This document shows, one piece after another, positions 8,544 to 17,443 of a stretch of 64,000 nucleotides of DNA (position 1 is the stretch's first letter; every line of letters starts with the position of its first letter). The notes under the pieces are model-generated. The model was not told the origin of the DNA. It searched no databases and saw only the letters and a list, made by a program, of their open reading frames with translations. Source of the stretch: Paenibacillus_E sp042676385 (lineage in GTDB: Bacteria; Bacillota; Bacilli; Paenibacillales; NBRC-103111); NCBI RefSeq assembly GCF_042676385.1, contig NZ_JBHTHA010000015.1, forward strand, positions 39,408 to 103,407, given 5' to 3'. Both the position numbers and the translations under genes were made by a program.

Positions 8544-8823
8544 CATATTTATAAAGTGTATTTCGGCTGTCGGGATGATAAGGCATAAGGGCGCCCCTGG
8601 TTGCATTGGAAAAAGTCCAATGGAACGAGTTGAAATCGATATAGCTGAGGCTTGGATTGGAAATTGTGCAATGAAATCGGGTACATATCCGCATTGTTGC
8701 TGATTTTGTGAGGAAACGTTGGATGAAATCCACTGTAGGCATGATTGACCTCGGCAGGGCGAATGTTCTGCTGCAAATTATCCAATAGAGAGAACAATGA
8801 GTCGTTTTACAGAAAGAATTTCG
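8544..8823. other. Intergenic stretch without a supported gene
   Basis: All six frames are interrupted or have unlikely composition. A 162-residue minus-strand frame crosses it but has no ribosome site and overlaps the repeat and a good promoter. The segment may be another decayed dispersed repeat. Confidence 0.4.
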
Positions 8824-8852
8824 TTGATTCGGGAACATATGTTTGGTATACT
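8824..8852 (+). promoter_or_regulatory. Sigma-A promoter with LexA-type SOS box in the spacer
   Basis: TTGATT (8824-8829), 17-base spacer, TATACT (8847-8852). The spacer holds GGGAACATATGTTTGG, one mismatch from the Bacillus LexA box core GAAC-N4-GTTC. A ribosome-site-like AAAAAGGAG follows at 8876-8883, then a 21-codon frame from GTG 8894 to 8959 whose status is unclear. Confidence 0.65.
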
Positions 8853-9029
8853 GATGTAAGTAAATATTTGTAAATAAAAAGGAGTTCATCCTGGTGATTT
8901 CATCTTTCTTGCGCGTCATGCAGGAGGATTTGAATCCGATGACATTGGATTCCAGATGAAGTCTAGTTTCGATAGTCTTGGCATGACTTTAAATTCAGAT
9001 GGCGCATTGATATCCGTGTTCTCACCGAG

Positions 9030-9197
9030 CTACTTCAACTCCAGTTCCTCCAACGTATACCGATGATCCCACAGGAACTCCATATCATAGTTTGTCGAGT
9101 CACGACTGATAAAGCGGGCAATGAGAGCAATCGTGCCTCCCATAATGACGATAAATGCAAGAATCCAACCCATCAATTCAAAAACCTGATCAACCAT
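9030..9197 (-). CDS. Small single-helix membrane protein
   Basis: 55 residues: one hydrophobic helix (about residues 8-30), then a charged tail ending LEELELK. The ATG at 9197 has GGAGG six bases upstream; earlier starts do not. The family is not recognised. Its 3' end faces the SOS-type promoter at 8824, so a transcript from that promoter would be antisense to it. Confidence 0.6.
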   Translation of the reverse strand: MVDQVFELMGWILAFIVIMGGTIALIARFISRDSTNYDMEFLWDHRYTLEELELK

Positions 9198-9309
9198 CGT
9201 AATCCTCCCCTGCAAGATGTCCTTTACTTCAACATATGCCGCCTATTTGTGAAACATGTGTGACAAAGGCTGGGTCAAGCTGAAAGTTTGTTATAGTCGT
9301 TCTCTCCTG

Positions 9310-9339
9310 TTGACACATCCGACCGAGGGGTGTTAAGAT
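9310..9339 (+). promoter_or_regulatory. Promoter of the bmrCD-like leader transcript
   Basis: TTGACA (9310-9315), an 18-base spacer, then TAAGAT (9334-9339), about 50 bases before the leader ORF. Confidence 0.7.
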
Positions 9340-9388
9340 CACCTCTGTGAAGAAGAACATACAACTTTTGGAAAAGGAGGGTTTCGAG

Positions 9389-9496
9389 ATGAATGAGATT
9401 GTTATGGATCTAGATCGTAGCGCACATAGGGATTTGAGTAGCTTAAACCATACAATTTCATATCCGGTAACCCGTCCGTCTGCCGTGAGCCACTGA
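9389..9496 (+). CDS. 35-residue leader peptide upstream of the ABC exporter genes
   Basis: The ATG at 9389 sits eight bases after AAAAGGAGGG and behind a good promoter; the frame ends at 9496, 47 bases before a strong terminator hairpin. The position matches the Bacillus subtilis bmrB leader of bmrCD, where antibiotic-stalled ribosomes prevent termination. Bases 9467-9474 (GTAACCCG), inside the ORF, are exactly complementary to 9548-9555 (CGGGTTAC) in the terminator's 5' arm, giving a ready antiterminator. The peptide sequence itself is not recognised. Confidence 0.7.
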   Translation: MNEIVMDLDRSAHRDLSSLNHTISYPVTRPSAVSH

Positions 9497-9542
9497 TCGT
9501 TCATCGTCGGCTGCTGCAGCATCACAATTTTAACGCTTATCG

Positions 9543-9592
9543 AAGCGCGGGTTACGAAGCAAGTTCGTAACGTGCGCTTTTATGATTTTTTA
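9543..9592 (+). terminator. Attenuator terminator before bmrC-like gene
   Basis: AAGCGC-gg-GTTACGAA / TTCGTAAC-gt-GCGCTT followed by a T-rich run. It lies between the leader ORF and the first exporter gene, so it should stop most transcripts unless the leader-ORF antiterminator pairs with its left arm. Confidence 0.85.
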
Positions 9593-9690
9593 GAAGGCAT
9601 ATCGCTGCGTGCGATGTGCCTTTTTGCGTGTACGGCGATGCCAAAGCCGCGAGGCAAAAAAGGCACCATTTGAGAGGAGTGAACTACCTG

Positions 9691-11436
9691 ATGTTTACCG
9701 TATTAAAGAAATTAAGCTGGTTTTTTCGGATGAATTGGAAACGATATAGCGTCGCCGTGGGCTTGCTAATTATCGTCGGATTCATTGACGTTATTCCGCC
9801 TAAGCTAATCGGCTATGCGATTGATGGCATACACATGGGAACTTTGACAGGAAGTAAGCTGTTCCAGCTTCTGGCCTTTTGGGGCACATTGATCGTACTT
9901 GGTTATGCGATGACGTACGTTTGGCTGTATCAGCTGTTTGGCGGCGCTTTTGTATTGGAACGCATTCTGCGCTCCAGGATCATGAGGCACTTGCTCCGTA
10001 TGACTCCCACGTTCTATGAGCGCAATCGCACAGGGGATTTGATGGCGAGAGCGACCAATGACTTGCAGGCGGTGTCTACGACAGCCGGGTTCGGGATTTT
10101 AACGTTCGTCGACTCCACGTTATTTATGCTGACGATCCTCGGTATGATGGGCTTTCTCATCAGTTGGAAGCTGACGCTTGCCGCGATTCTGCCGTTGCCT
10201 ATCATGGCAATCGCCATTACGATCTACGGCGGACGGATTCATGAACGATTCATGAAGGCGCAGGACGCTTTTGGGGAAATGAATGACCGGGTGCTGGAAA
10301 CGATCGCCGGTGTGCGGGTAATCCGCGCCTATGTGCAGGAACAAGCAAGCCAAGAGAGCTTCAAAACGATGACGGACGATGTCTATCGCAAAAATATCGC
10401 CGTCGCCATGATCGACGCTTTATTTGAACCAACGGTTAAAATCCTCGTCGGCATCTCTTACCTGATCGGGTTGTGCTACGGCGGTTACATGGTTTTTCAT
10501 AGTGAATTGACCTTAGGTGAACTCGTTTCGTTCAATACGTTCCTCGGAATGCTGATCTGGCCTATGTTCGCGATTGGCGAGTTGATGAACATCATGCAGC
10601 GTGGCAATGCCTCCCTCGACCGTGTCAATGAAACGCTCGGCTATAAGCCGGACGTGTCGGATGCTCCGGATGCGACTACGCTGCTGCTGCCTAACTCCAT
10701 TGCTTTCAGGGAAGTAACTTTCCGCTATCCGTCCTCATCCATCGATAATCTGGTGAATATTTCCTTCCAACTGCAGCGCGGCCAGACGCTCGGCATTGTT
10801 GGAAGAACAGGAAGCGGCAAAACGACGCTGCTCAAGCAGCTGCTCAGAGAATACCCGCTCGGTCAAGGAGCGATCACCGTATCCGATACCCCGATCGAGC
10901 AATTGACGGTAGACACTTTGCATGGCTGGATTGGCTACGTACCGCAGCAGCCGATTCTGTTCTCGAAAACAGTGAAAGAGAACATTATGTTCGGCCGAAG
11001 TAAAGGTACGGAGGAAGAGCTCATTCAAGCGCTGGAGTTGGCCGCGTTCCGCAAGGACGTGGAATTCCTGCCGGAAGGCTTGGAGACACTGGTCGGGGAA
11101 AAAGGCGTTGCCTTATCCGGTGGGCAAAAACAGCGCGTTTCCATTGCCCGTGCACTCTATGTGAATCCGGAAATTCTCATGCTTGACGATGCGCTGTCCG
11201 CAGTCGATGCAAAAACAGAGGCCGAGATCATCCGCGGTATTCGCACCGAACGCGCCGGCAAAACAACGTTGATCACTACGCACCGACTCTCCGCAGTACA
11301 ACATGCTGATTGGATCCTTGTGTTGGATGAAGGCTATGTTGTGGAAGAAGGCACGCACGAGCATCTTATCGCGCTTGGCGGCTGGTACAAAGAACAGTAC
11401 GACCGTCAACAGCTGGAAGAGCAGGTCGAGGTTTAG
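9691..11436 (+). CDS. bmrC: ABC exporter half-transporter, BmrC (YheI)-like
   Basis: 581 residues: six-helix exporter domain (about 1-310), then an ATPase domain with Walker A GRTGSGKTT, signature LSGGQKQR and Walker B ILMLDDALSAVD. The Asp after Walker B, where most ABC proteins have the catalytic Glu, marks the degenerate subunit of a heterodimer, as in BmrC. Length and N-terminus (MFTVLKKLSWFF) fit YheI. The ATG at 9691 is chosen over a longer frame that begins inside the attenuator downstream region. Known BmrCD exports drugs including ribosome-targeting antibiotics. Confidence 0.85.
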   Translation: MFTVLKKLSWFFRMNWKRYSVAVGLLIIVGFIDVIPPKLIGYAIDGIHMGTLTGSKLFQLLAFWGTLIVLGYAMTYVWLYQLFGGAFVLERILRSRIMRHLLRMTPTFYERNRTGDLMARATNDLQAVSTTAGFGILTFVDSTLFMLTILGMMGFLISWKLTLAAILPLPIMAIAITIYGGRIHERFMKAQDAFGEMNDRVLETIAGVRVIRAYVQEQASQESFKTMTDDVYRKNIAVAMIDALFEPTVKILVGISYLIGLCYGGYMVFHSELTLGELVSFNTFLGMLIWPMFAIGELMNIMQRGNASLDRVNETLGYKPDVSDAPDATTLLLPNSIAFREVTFRYPSSSIDNLVNISFQLQRGQTLGIVGRTGSGKTTLLKQLLREYPLGQGAITVSDTPIEQLTVDTLHGWIGYVPQQPILFSKTVKENIMFGRSKGTEEELIQALELAAFRKDVEFLPEGLETLVGEKGVALSGGQKQRVSIARALYVNPEILMLDDALSAVDAKTEAEIIRGIRTERAGKTTLITTHRLSAVQHADWILVLDEGYVVEEGTHEHLIALGGWYKEQYDRQQLEEQVEV

Positions 11437-11456
11437 GGCTTTGTAATAAAATAGGG

Positions 11457-11701
11457 GTTTAAAAAGTCCGCTTTCAGAACCGAGAAGGTTGGACGAAATC
11501 CGGAGAAAGAGGAACGGAGCGAGATGAGAGTACCGGACTTCCCGGATTCGTTCAAGATTCGATGTCGATATGACATCCTGAAATTCTTCGTTATGAGTAA
11601 ACTTTTATCGAAGTCTTTCGAGGATGAGCGACCGCATTAAAATGTAAGTTTAATCGCCAATCAGACTGTGGTCTGATGTGGACAAAGTGGATTTTTTAAA
11701 C
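11457..11701. repeat. 245-base MITE-like element between the two exporter genes
   Basis: The ends are imperfect inverted repeats, GTTTAAAAAGTCC (11457-11469) and GGATTTTTTAAAC (11689-11701), 12 of 13 matching. It has no coding potential. An internal segment (11591-11661) resembles the reverse strand of 20274-20347, so it belongs to a dispersed family. It separates two genes that are normally adjacent. Confidence 0.6.
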
Positions 11702-11729
11702 TACCTCTAAGAAATGAAGGTGAGAATCC

Positions 11730-13781
11730 TTGAGACATACAGGAAGACGACTATTTCAATATGCGACATTGTTCAAAAAGCCGCTGCTGATCGCGCTGCT
11801 ATTCTTAGCACTGGCTGTAGCTGCCGAGCTTGCGGGCCCGTTCATTGCGAAGCAGATGATCGACCGCCATATTCTCGGCATCGAGAAGCCGTGGTACGAA
11901 ACTACATCTGCGACGCAAACGGCTAAAGCTGTACCCTTCGGTGGTACGTTTTATAAGAGAAGCGACAACTTCGCAATAGGCGAAGCGAAAGGGAAGGAAG
12001 TCCGCATTTTACAAGTGGGCAGTCAGTTCGTGTGGGTGGAACAGCCCATAGTGTTCGATGGCGCTCGAAAATTGGCAGGCAGCAAGCTCATAATCACGCA
12101 AGGCAATGAGCAAGCAGAGTACGTGGCGAAGAAGCTCAGCATTCAAGAGCTGTATACGTTCTATGAGCCTGAATTTAACAATCTGATGAGGCTGGCCGGA
12201 CTGTATCTAGGACTGATTATTGTTGGCGCTGTGTTTACGTACGGGCAGCGGTACTTGCTCCAAGCAGCGGCAAATCGCATCATTCAGCGGATGCGGACCG
12301 ATGTGTTTGCGCAGATTCAACGACTGCCGATCAACTATTTTGACAATCAGCCTGCGGGTAAGGTCGTATCTCGCATCACGAATGATACCGAGGCTGTACG
12401 GGATTTGTATGTGCAGGTATTGGCAAACTTTTTTACCGGTACCATTTATATCGTAGGGATCATTGCGGCTTTATTCGTCTTGGATTACCGTTTGGCACTG
12501 TTTACGCTGCCGATTATTCCGATGCTCTATGTGTGGATTATTGTGTACCGCAAATTTGCTTCCCGTTATAATCACGAAATTCGCGAGCGCCTCAGTTCCA
12601 TTAACGGGATGATCAATGAGTCGATTCAAGGGATGACGATCATTCAGGCGTTCCGCAGACAAAAGGAAACGATCCAGGAATTCGATCAACTGAATGATGA
12701 GTACACCAAATACCAGAACAAAATGTTGAGTCTAAACTCCATCACTTCTCACAATTTGATGAATGTAATTCGAAATCTGTTCTTCTTCGGACTGATTTGG
12801 TACGTTGGCGGCAGCTCGATGAATTCGCTGATCACCGTCGGTGTCCTTTACGCTTTTGTCGATTATCTCAACCGGATGTTTCATCCGATGGTCGGTATCG
12901 TCAATCAGCTGCCGAATCTGGAGCGTGCTATCGTATCTGCGGACCGCGTGTTCGAGCTGCTCGACGAGCAGGGCATTGACGTGGCGGCCGGCAAATCCGA
13001 GCGTTATCTCGGCAATGTGAAATTCGAACATGTGCGTTTTGCTTACAAAGAAGGGGAATATGTGCTTAAAGATATTTCCTTCGAGGCGAAGCAGGGGCAG
13101 ACGGTGGCGCTGGTCGGCCATACCGGATCCGGCAAAAGCTCAATCCTGAACCTGCTGTTCCGCTTCTACGATGTGAATGAAGGCCGGATCACGGTAGACG
13201 ACCGTGATGTGCGCGACATGCCCAAACAGCTGCTGCGCCAGCATATGGGCATCGTGCTCCAAGATCCGTTCCTGTTCACCGGGACGATCGCGTCCAACGT
13301 CAGTCTGGACGATCCGTCCATCACCCGGGAACGGGTGGAGCAGGCGCTCCGCGACGTTGGCGCTGCGGAGATGTTTGCGAGCTTGCCACGGGGCATCGAT
13401 GAGCCCGTGATCGAGAAGGGCAGCACGCTGTCCGCCGGCCAGCGGCAGCTAATTTCCTTCGCCCGGGCGCTGGCGTTCGACCCGGCGATTCTGATTCTCG
13501 ATGAGGCGACGGCCAGCATCGATACGGAAACCGAGGCCGTCATTCAGGCCGCGCTCGATGTATTGAAGAAGGGGCGTACCACCTTCATCATTGCACACCG
13601 TTTGTCGACGATTAAAAACGCCGACCAGATTCTGGTGCTCGACCATGGTCAGATCGTCGAGCGGGGCAATCATGACGAGCTGATGCAGCAGCTCGGCCGT
13701 TACTATCAGATGTACCAGCTTCAGCAGGGACATCAGGAGAGTGCCGCCGCCACTGAAATCGAGGCACGCAGCGGCGTGTAA
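11730..13781 (+). CDS. bmrD: ABC exporter half-transporter, BmrD (YheH)-like
   Basis: 683 residues: six-helix exporter domain with a long insertion after the first helix (about residues 55-140), a hallmark of YheH/BmrD. The ATPase domain has Walker A GHTGSGKSS, signature LSAGQRQL and Walker B ILILDEATASID with the catalytic Glu, so this is the active subunit of the heterodimer. The start is a TTG at 11730 after GAAGGTGAG. It partners the gene at 9691. Confidence 0.87.
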   Translation: MRHTGRRLFQYATLFKKPLLIALLFLALAVAAELAGPFIAKQMIDRHILGIEKPWYETTSATQTAKAVPFGGTFYKRSDNFAIGEAKGKEVRILQVGSQFVWVEQPIVFDGARKLAGSKLIITQGNEQAEYVAKKLSIQELYTFYEPEFNNLMRLAGLYLGLIIVGAVFTYGQRYLLQAAANRIIQRMRTDVFAQIQRLPINYFDNQPAGKVVSRITNDTEAVRDLYVQVLANFFTGTIYIVGIIAALFVLDYRLALFTLPIIPMLYVWIIVYRKFASRYNHEIRERLSSINGMINESIQGMTIIQAFRRQKETIQEFDQLNDEYTKYQNKMLSLNSITSHNLMNVIRNLFFFGLIWYVGGSSMNSLITVGVLYAFVDYLNRMFHPMVGIVNQLPNLERAIVSADRVFELLDEQGIDVAAGKSERYLGNVKFEHVRFAYKEGEYVLKDISFEAKQGQTVALVGHTGSGKSSILNLLFRFYDVNEGRITVDDRDVRDMPKQLLRQHMGIVLQDPFLFTGTIASNVSLDDPSITRERVEQALRDVGAAEMFASLPRGIDEPVIEKGSTLSAGQRQLISFARALAFDPAILILDEATASIDTETEAVIQAALDVLKKGRTTFIIAHRLSTIKNADQILVLDHGQIVERGNHDELMQQLGRYYQMYQLQQGHQESAAATEIEARSGV

Positions 13782-13787
13782 GTGCAG

Positions 13788-13825
13788 ACCCGGGGTGCGA
13801 TAGTGACGCTCACCCCGGGTTTTTG
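13788..13825 (+). terminator. Terminator of the exporter operon
   Basis: ACCCGGGGT...ACCCCGGGT followed by TTTTT. Confidence 0.9.
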
Positions 13826-13930
13826 AGCTTTGCCCGAAGGACAAAGCTCGTTAATAGGGCTAACGATTATTGCCCGAGGGTATGCTACAATGTAAACGAA
13901 AGCAACCTATTTTTGGAACGGAGGAGCTAC

Positions 13931-14248
13931 ATGCGACCAGACACGCTTCGCATTTTAAACTTGCTGCAACTGTTATCCGAGATTGGTATTGGCATCGGAT
14001 ATTTGCTAGGCCTTATACCGTTTGTGTATTTATGGTCGAGTGCCTGGGTAATTCCACTCGTATTCGTCAGTCTGGTGCTCGCGCTGCTCACTCGTAACGG
14101 TACAACCAATATGACAATTATCAACGTAGTATTGTCTTTCTTAAGCTACATTCCTGTCGTGGGCTACGCGTTTCGCGCAGCGGGCATTGTGATTTCATGG
14201 ATCAACATTCGTGCGATAACAAGTGGACGGAACACAAGTCCGTATTGA
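13931..14248 (+). CDS. Small membrane protein, unknown
   Basis: 105 residues with about three hydrophobic helices and short polar ends. The ATG at 13931 is preceded by GGAGG; the longer open frame upstream has no ribosome site. No family is recognised. It is flanked by strong terminators on both sides, so it is a single-gene unit. Confidence 0.7.
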   Translation: MRPDTLRILNLLQLLSEIGIGIGYLLGLIPFVYLWSSAWVIPLVFVSLVLALLTRNGTTNMTIINVVLSFLSYIPVVGYAFRAAGIVISWINIRAITSGRNTSPY

Positions 14249-14278
14249 ATAATGGTGTTAAAAGATAGGTTAAAGCCA

Positions 14279-14329
14279 AAGAGCTCTCAGTGCTTCCCAG
14301 TAGGAAGTAGTGAGAGCTCTTCGGGTTTT
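14279..14329 (+). terminator. Terminator
   Basis: An 11-bp perfect stem AAGAGCTCTCA / TGAGAGCTCTT with an inner CTTCC/GGAAG pairing, then CGGGTTTT. Confidence 0.75.
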
Positions 14330-14358
14330 ACTTGGACATATTTTATCGTCATGATTTT

Positions 14359-15312
14359 TTATTGGACTAGTAAGCTGATTAATTTTTCTTTAAATAAAGG
14401 ATTGTTAATCGTTTTGCATACTTTTGCTTTAGGGGTATGACCCGCAAAGCCATCTGATATGGCAAGCTTACTACCGTCATTTACAATGACTTGACCATAG
14501 GCAGCTTCTTCTATTGTGCAGACATAGCAGTAACACAATTTTTCTTCAACGACAATTTCATTCCAGAGAACAACACCCATTGCCACAGCATCAGGTAAGT
14601 CAACGATATGTTCATTGCTTCTTTGCAAATTATATTCAAGCAAGGTACGGTTGCATGTAACGGAAAACACAGCTTCTTCCTTACCGCTCGCCAGTAATAC
14701 ATCCATATCTTCCTTGTTTAAAGCAGCTTCCCCCAAACATACATCAAATCCAATGATAGTAATAGGTATACCTGAGCCCAGCATAATACGATAGGCCTCA
14801 GCATCTACATACACATTAAATTCAGCGACAGGTGTAGTGTTTCCAGGGCCAAAACCAGATGTACCCATCGTGAAAATATGTTTGACCTTTTTCATCGTTT
14901 CAGGTGCTTTTAAAATCGCAAGGGCAATATTGGTAACGGGGCCGATGGTTACAATTTCGATTTCTCCAGGGTTATTTTCAATAATGTCCAGGATCGCATC
15001 TACGGCATGCTTGATTTCCGGCAAAATCGTAGGATGAATTAAATCGCAATCTCCCATGCCGTCTTCACCATGAACATTAACAGCCGTAACTAAATCGCGC
15101 ATCAGCGGTTTGGCTGCTCCGACATAAAGAGGCGGTTTTTGACCGTGAGCAACTTCGATTGTCATAAGCGCATTCTTAGTTGCTAGTATCAGCGGGACGT
15201 TACCACAGACGGTTGTTATCGCTTCCACTTTAACATCCGTTGATTTCAATGCCATAATTAATGCTACAGCATCATCGCTTCCAGTATCCGTGTCGATAAT
15301 TAATTTTCTCAT
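14359..15312 (-). CDS. Nucleoside hydrolase (inosine-uridine preferring type)
   Basis: 317 residues. The N-terminal DTDTGSDDA Ca2+/ribose-binding motif and the later TIGPVTNIALA segment define the IU-nucleoside hydrolase family, which cleaves the N-glycosidic bond of nucleosides in purine/pyrimidine salvage. No signal peptide is seen, so it is cytosolic. It is divergent from a Crp-like regulator that probably controls it. The substrate base cannot be told from sequence alone. Confidence 0.9.
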   Translation of the reverse strand: MRKLIIDTDTGSDDAVALIMALKSTDVKVEAITTVCGNVPLILATKNALMTIEVAHGQKPPLYVGAAKPLMRDLVTAVNVHGEDGMGDCDLIHPTILPEIKHAVDAILDIIENNPGEIEIVTIGPVTNIALAILKAPETMKKVKHIFTMGTSGFGPGNTTPVAEFNVYVDAEAYRIMLGSGIPITIIGFDVCLGEAALNKEDMDVLLASGKEEAVFSVTCNRTLLEYNLQRSNEHIVDLPDAVAMGVVLWNEIVVEEKLCYCYVCTIEEAAYGQVIVNDGSKLAISDGFAGHTPKAKVCKTINNPLFKEKLISLLVQ

Positions 15313-15407
15313 AACAAGACCTCCAATTCGTATTTGGTCTTATTATAGAGTTCCACTTATAATGAAAAACAGGTCAAATGACCAAAAGCAAAAAGAAGGT
15401 GGAAATA

Positions 15408-16046
15408 ATGAATTTACAAGATATTGTGAATGATGCACCGGCGCATATTAGTGAAGCATTTATTTATAAAAAGCATAAGAAAGGCAGTCTTATCATTCAT
15501 CCGCATGAGCATAATCATTATCTTTATATTTTAACTTCAGGTATTGCAGAAGTGTATAGACAGACTTTTGTGGGAACGATGCTTTCCTTATATGTTTATC
15601 ATTCATATAGTTGTTTTGGGGAGATAGAAATTTTTAATGAAAAAATTAAAACGCTCGGTGTTATTGCGAAACAAAATTGTGAAACGATAGCGATCCATAA
15701 AACAAAGGTTTATGAATGGATGAAAATCGATTTTAATTTTAATTTCTACTTGATTGAGCAACTTGCCTCCAAATTAATTTTAAGTTCGGATACCGCGGCG
15801 CAGTTATCCCTGCTAACAGCTAAAGATCGTATTTTATTAAGTATACATAATCATTATAAAATCGGTGATTTGGATTACCTTACAAAGCAAATTTTATCAA
15901 GCGAGGTCTGTGCTCCAATTAGAAGTTTAAATCGCTCCATAGCTCAGTGCATAAATGAGGGTTATATAAATTATAAGAATAAAAAATTTTCGATAATTTC
16001 AATTGAAAAAATTGAAAAATATCTTGAAAATTTTTTACTAAGTTAA
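15408..16046 (+). CDS. Crp/Fnr-like regulator
   Basis: 212 residues: cyclic-nucleotide-binding-type beta-roll (about 15-115; KGSLIIHPHEHNHYLYIL) followed by a helical DNA-binding region (about 150-212). The effector-binding Arg/Glu motif of true Crp is not evident, so the ligand is open. The ATG at 15408 follows AAGGTGG. The gene is clearly more AT-rich than its neighbours, which hints at separate ancestry. It is divergent from the nucleoside hydrolase gene. Confidence 0.75.
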   Translation: MNLQDIVNDAPAHISEAFIYKKHKKGSLIIHPHEHNHYLYILTSGIAEVYRQTFVGTMLSLYVYHSYSCFGEIEIFNEKIKTLGVIAKQNCETIAIHKTKVYEWMKIDFNFNFYLIEQLASKLILSSDTAAQLSLLTAKDRILLSIHNHYKIGDLDYLTKQILSSEVCAPIRSLNRSIAQCINEGYINYKNKKFSIISIEKIEKYLENFLLS

Positions 16047-16050
16047 AGAA

Positions 16051-16076
16051 AAAGGGCCCATTGAAGGCCCTTTTTC
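16051..16076. terminator. Terminator between convergent genes
   Basis: AAAGGGCC...GGCCCTTT followed by TT. It could serve both directions. Confidence 0.8.
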
Positions 16077-16151
16077 TGCTTTCTTGCGAGACCGGGATTA
16101 CCGGCATTCCCGGATTTACCCAATTCCCATTCGCATTGTCTCGAGCCGCCC

Positions 16152-17342
16152 TTAAGCTACAGTTTCGGTTTTTGATTCGGATTTTTCTGCATGAGTCGCC
16201 AGAACTCCGCTCAAGATAAACACAAGCAGCGAACAAGCCAGGCAAATCCCCGTAAAAATACCTATAGCAGAATAACCGTTAAATCCCGCATAAAGCATCC
16301 CGGCCACCCAAGCTCCCACTGTTGTCGCAGCATTCATAGTTGATGTGGCCAGACTTGAAATGGTGCCGCGGATCGTTGGATTTAAACTGTTCAGCAGCCC
16401 CACCATAAGGGGGAATAGAATACCGAGAATAGCGAAAATGAAAAAGTAAACGCCTTTGACGATATAAATCGACGACACATGGGGCAATGCGATATAAGCC
16501 GCAATAATGATGAGCATTCCCGCCGCCATAGTCTGAAACTGATTTAACGCTTTTATCACGTAAGGACTGCAAATGCTTCCTATCAAATTGCCAAGCCCCA
16601 AAAAGATGATCACATATCCGGCCTCATCAATCGATAGGGAAAAGCGGTCCGTCATCCATTTCCCGAGAAAAGCAAAGGCGGCGCTGCTCCCCAGATGAAC
16701 AAAAAAGTAGGCGAGAAAGGTGCCTCTCGCTTTGCCGCTTGTCAGCAGGGGCACGTATCTTTTTAATATAGATGGCTTAGCACCTTGCTGGACGCGCGGT
16801 TTCATGCTGGGGACGACGAAGAAGGCTGCAATTGCCAAAAGCAGTGAAAATAGGCCGATGCTCCAAAAGGGAAGAGACCAATTATCTGCCGCCAGCAGGC
16901 TTCCGATCGGCACGCCGAGCGCTTGAGAGACAGCGAGCCCTGCGTAGGCAATGCCTAGTACTTTGCTGATTTTGGCCGGAGGAAACAGGGTTGGGATGGC
17001 TGCCCACACTTGCGGTGCTGTAAAGGCTGCGCTGACTCCAGCCAAAAAACGGAACAAACACATGGTCCAAAAGTTGACGGAGAAACCGCACAAGCATGTT
17101 GAAACGGCGAAGCAAGTAAGGCCGGTAAGGAGTACCTTTTTTCGATCCCATCCATCGGATAATGGACCGGCAATCAGCGCAAACGCCGCCGAACCCAAGG
17201 TGTAAGCTCCCATCATCCACCCCGCCATTTCAGTAGGTACATCGAACATACTTTGCAGTGTCGGAATCAGCGGAGAGATCAAAAACGTATCCGTACCGAT
17301 AACGAACATGACAAGAAAAAATATCACGATAATTTTATTCAT
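16152..17342 (-). CDS. MFS transporter (DHA1-type)
   Basis: 396 residues, 12 membrane helices. The motif GPLSDGWDRKK between helices 2 and 3 is the MFS motif A, and a proline/glycine-rich motif C region follows in helix 5. Probably a drug or metabolite exporter of unknown substrate. It is divergent from a WYL regulator, and a perfect palindrome between them is a likely operator. Confidence 0.87.
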   Translation of the reverse strand: MNKIIVIFFLVMFVIGTDTFLISPLIPTLQSMFDVPTEMAGWMMGAYTLGSAAFALIAGPLSDGWDRKKVLLTGLTCFAVSTCLCGFSVNFWTMCLFRFLAGVSAAFTAPQVWAAIPTLFPPAKISKVLGIAYAGLAVSQALGVPIGSLLAADNWSLPFWSIGLFSLLLAIAAFFVVPSMKPRVQQGAKPSILKRYVPLLTSGKARGTFLAYFFVHLGSSAAFAFLGKWMTDRFSLSIDEAGYVIIFLGLGNLIGSICSPYVIKALNQFQTMAAGMLIIIAAYIALPHVSSIYIVKGVYFFIFAILGILFPLMVGLLNSLNPTIRGTISSLATSTMNAATTVGAWVAGMLYAGFNGYSAIGIFTGICLACSLLVFILSGVLATHAEKSESKTETVA

Positions 17343-17399
17343 TTTTCTTCACCATTTTCTTTTGTTATTTGATCTTGAACCTTATTGTATAGGATAATA

Positions 17400-17416
17400 G
17401 TGACAATAGTTGTCAC
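17400..17416. promoter_or_regulatory. Operator palindrome between MFS and WYL regulator genes
   Basis: GTGACAA-TAG-TTGTCAC, a perfect 7-3-7 inverted repeat in the divergent promoter region. Confidence 0.6.
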
Positions 17417-17443
17417 AAATTATAAAGAAATTGGAGCCATGTC

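Noticed and set aside
8431..8919. 162-codon minus-strand ORF
   Set aside because: Crosses the tandem repeat, a terminator and the SOS promoter; composition is not protein-like and no ribosome site is present.
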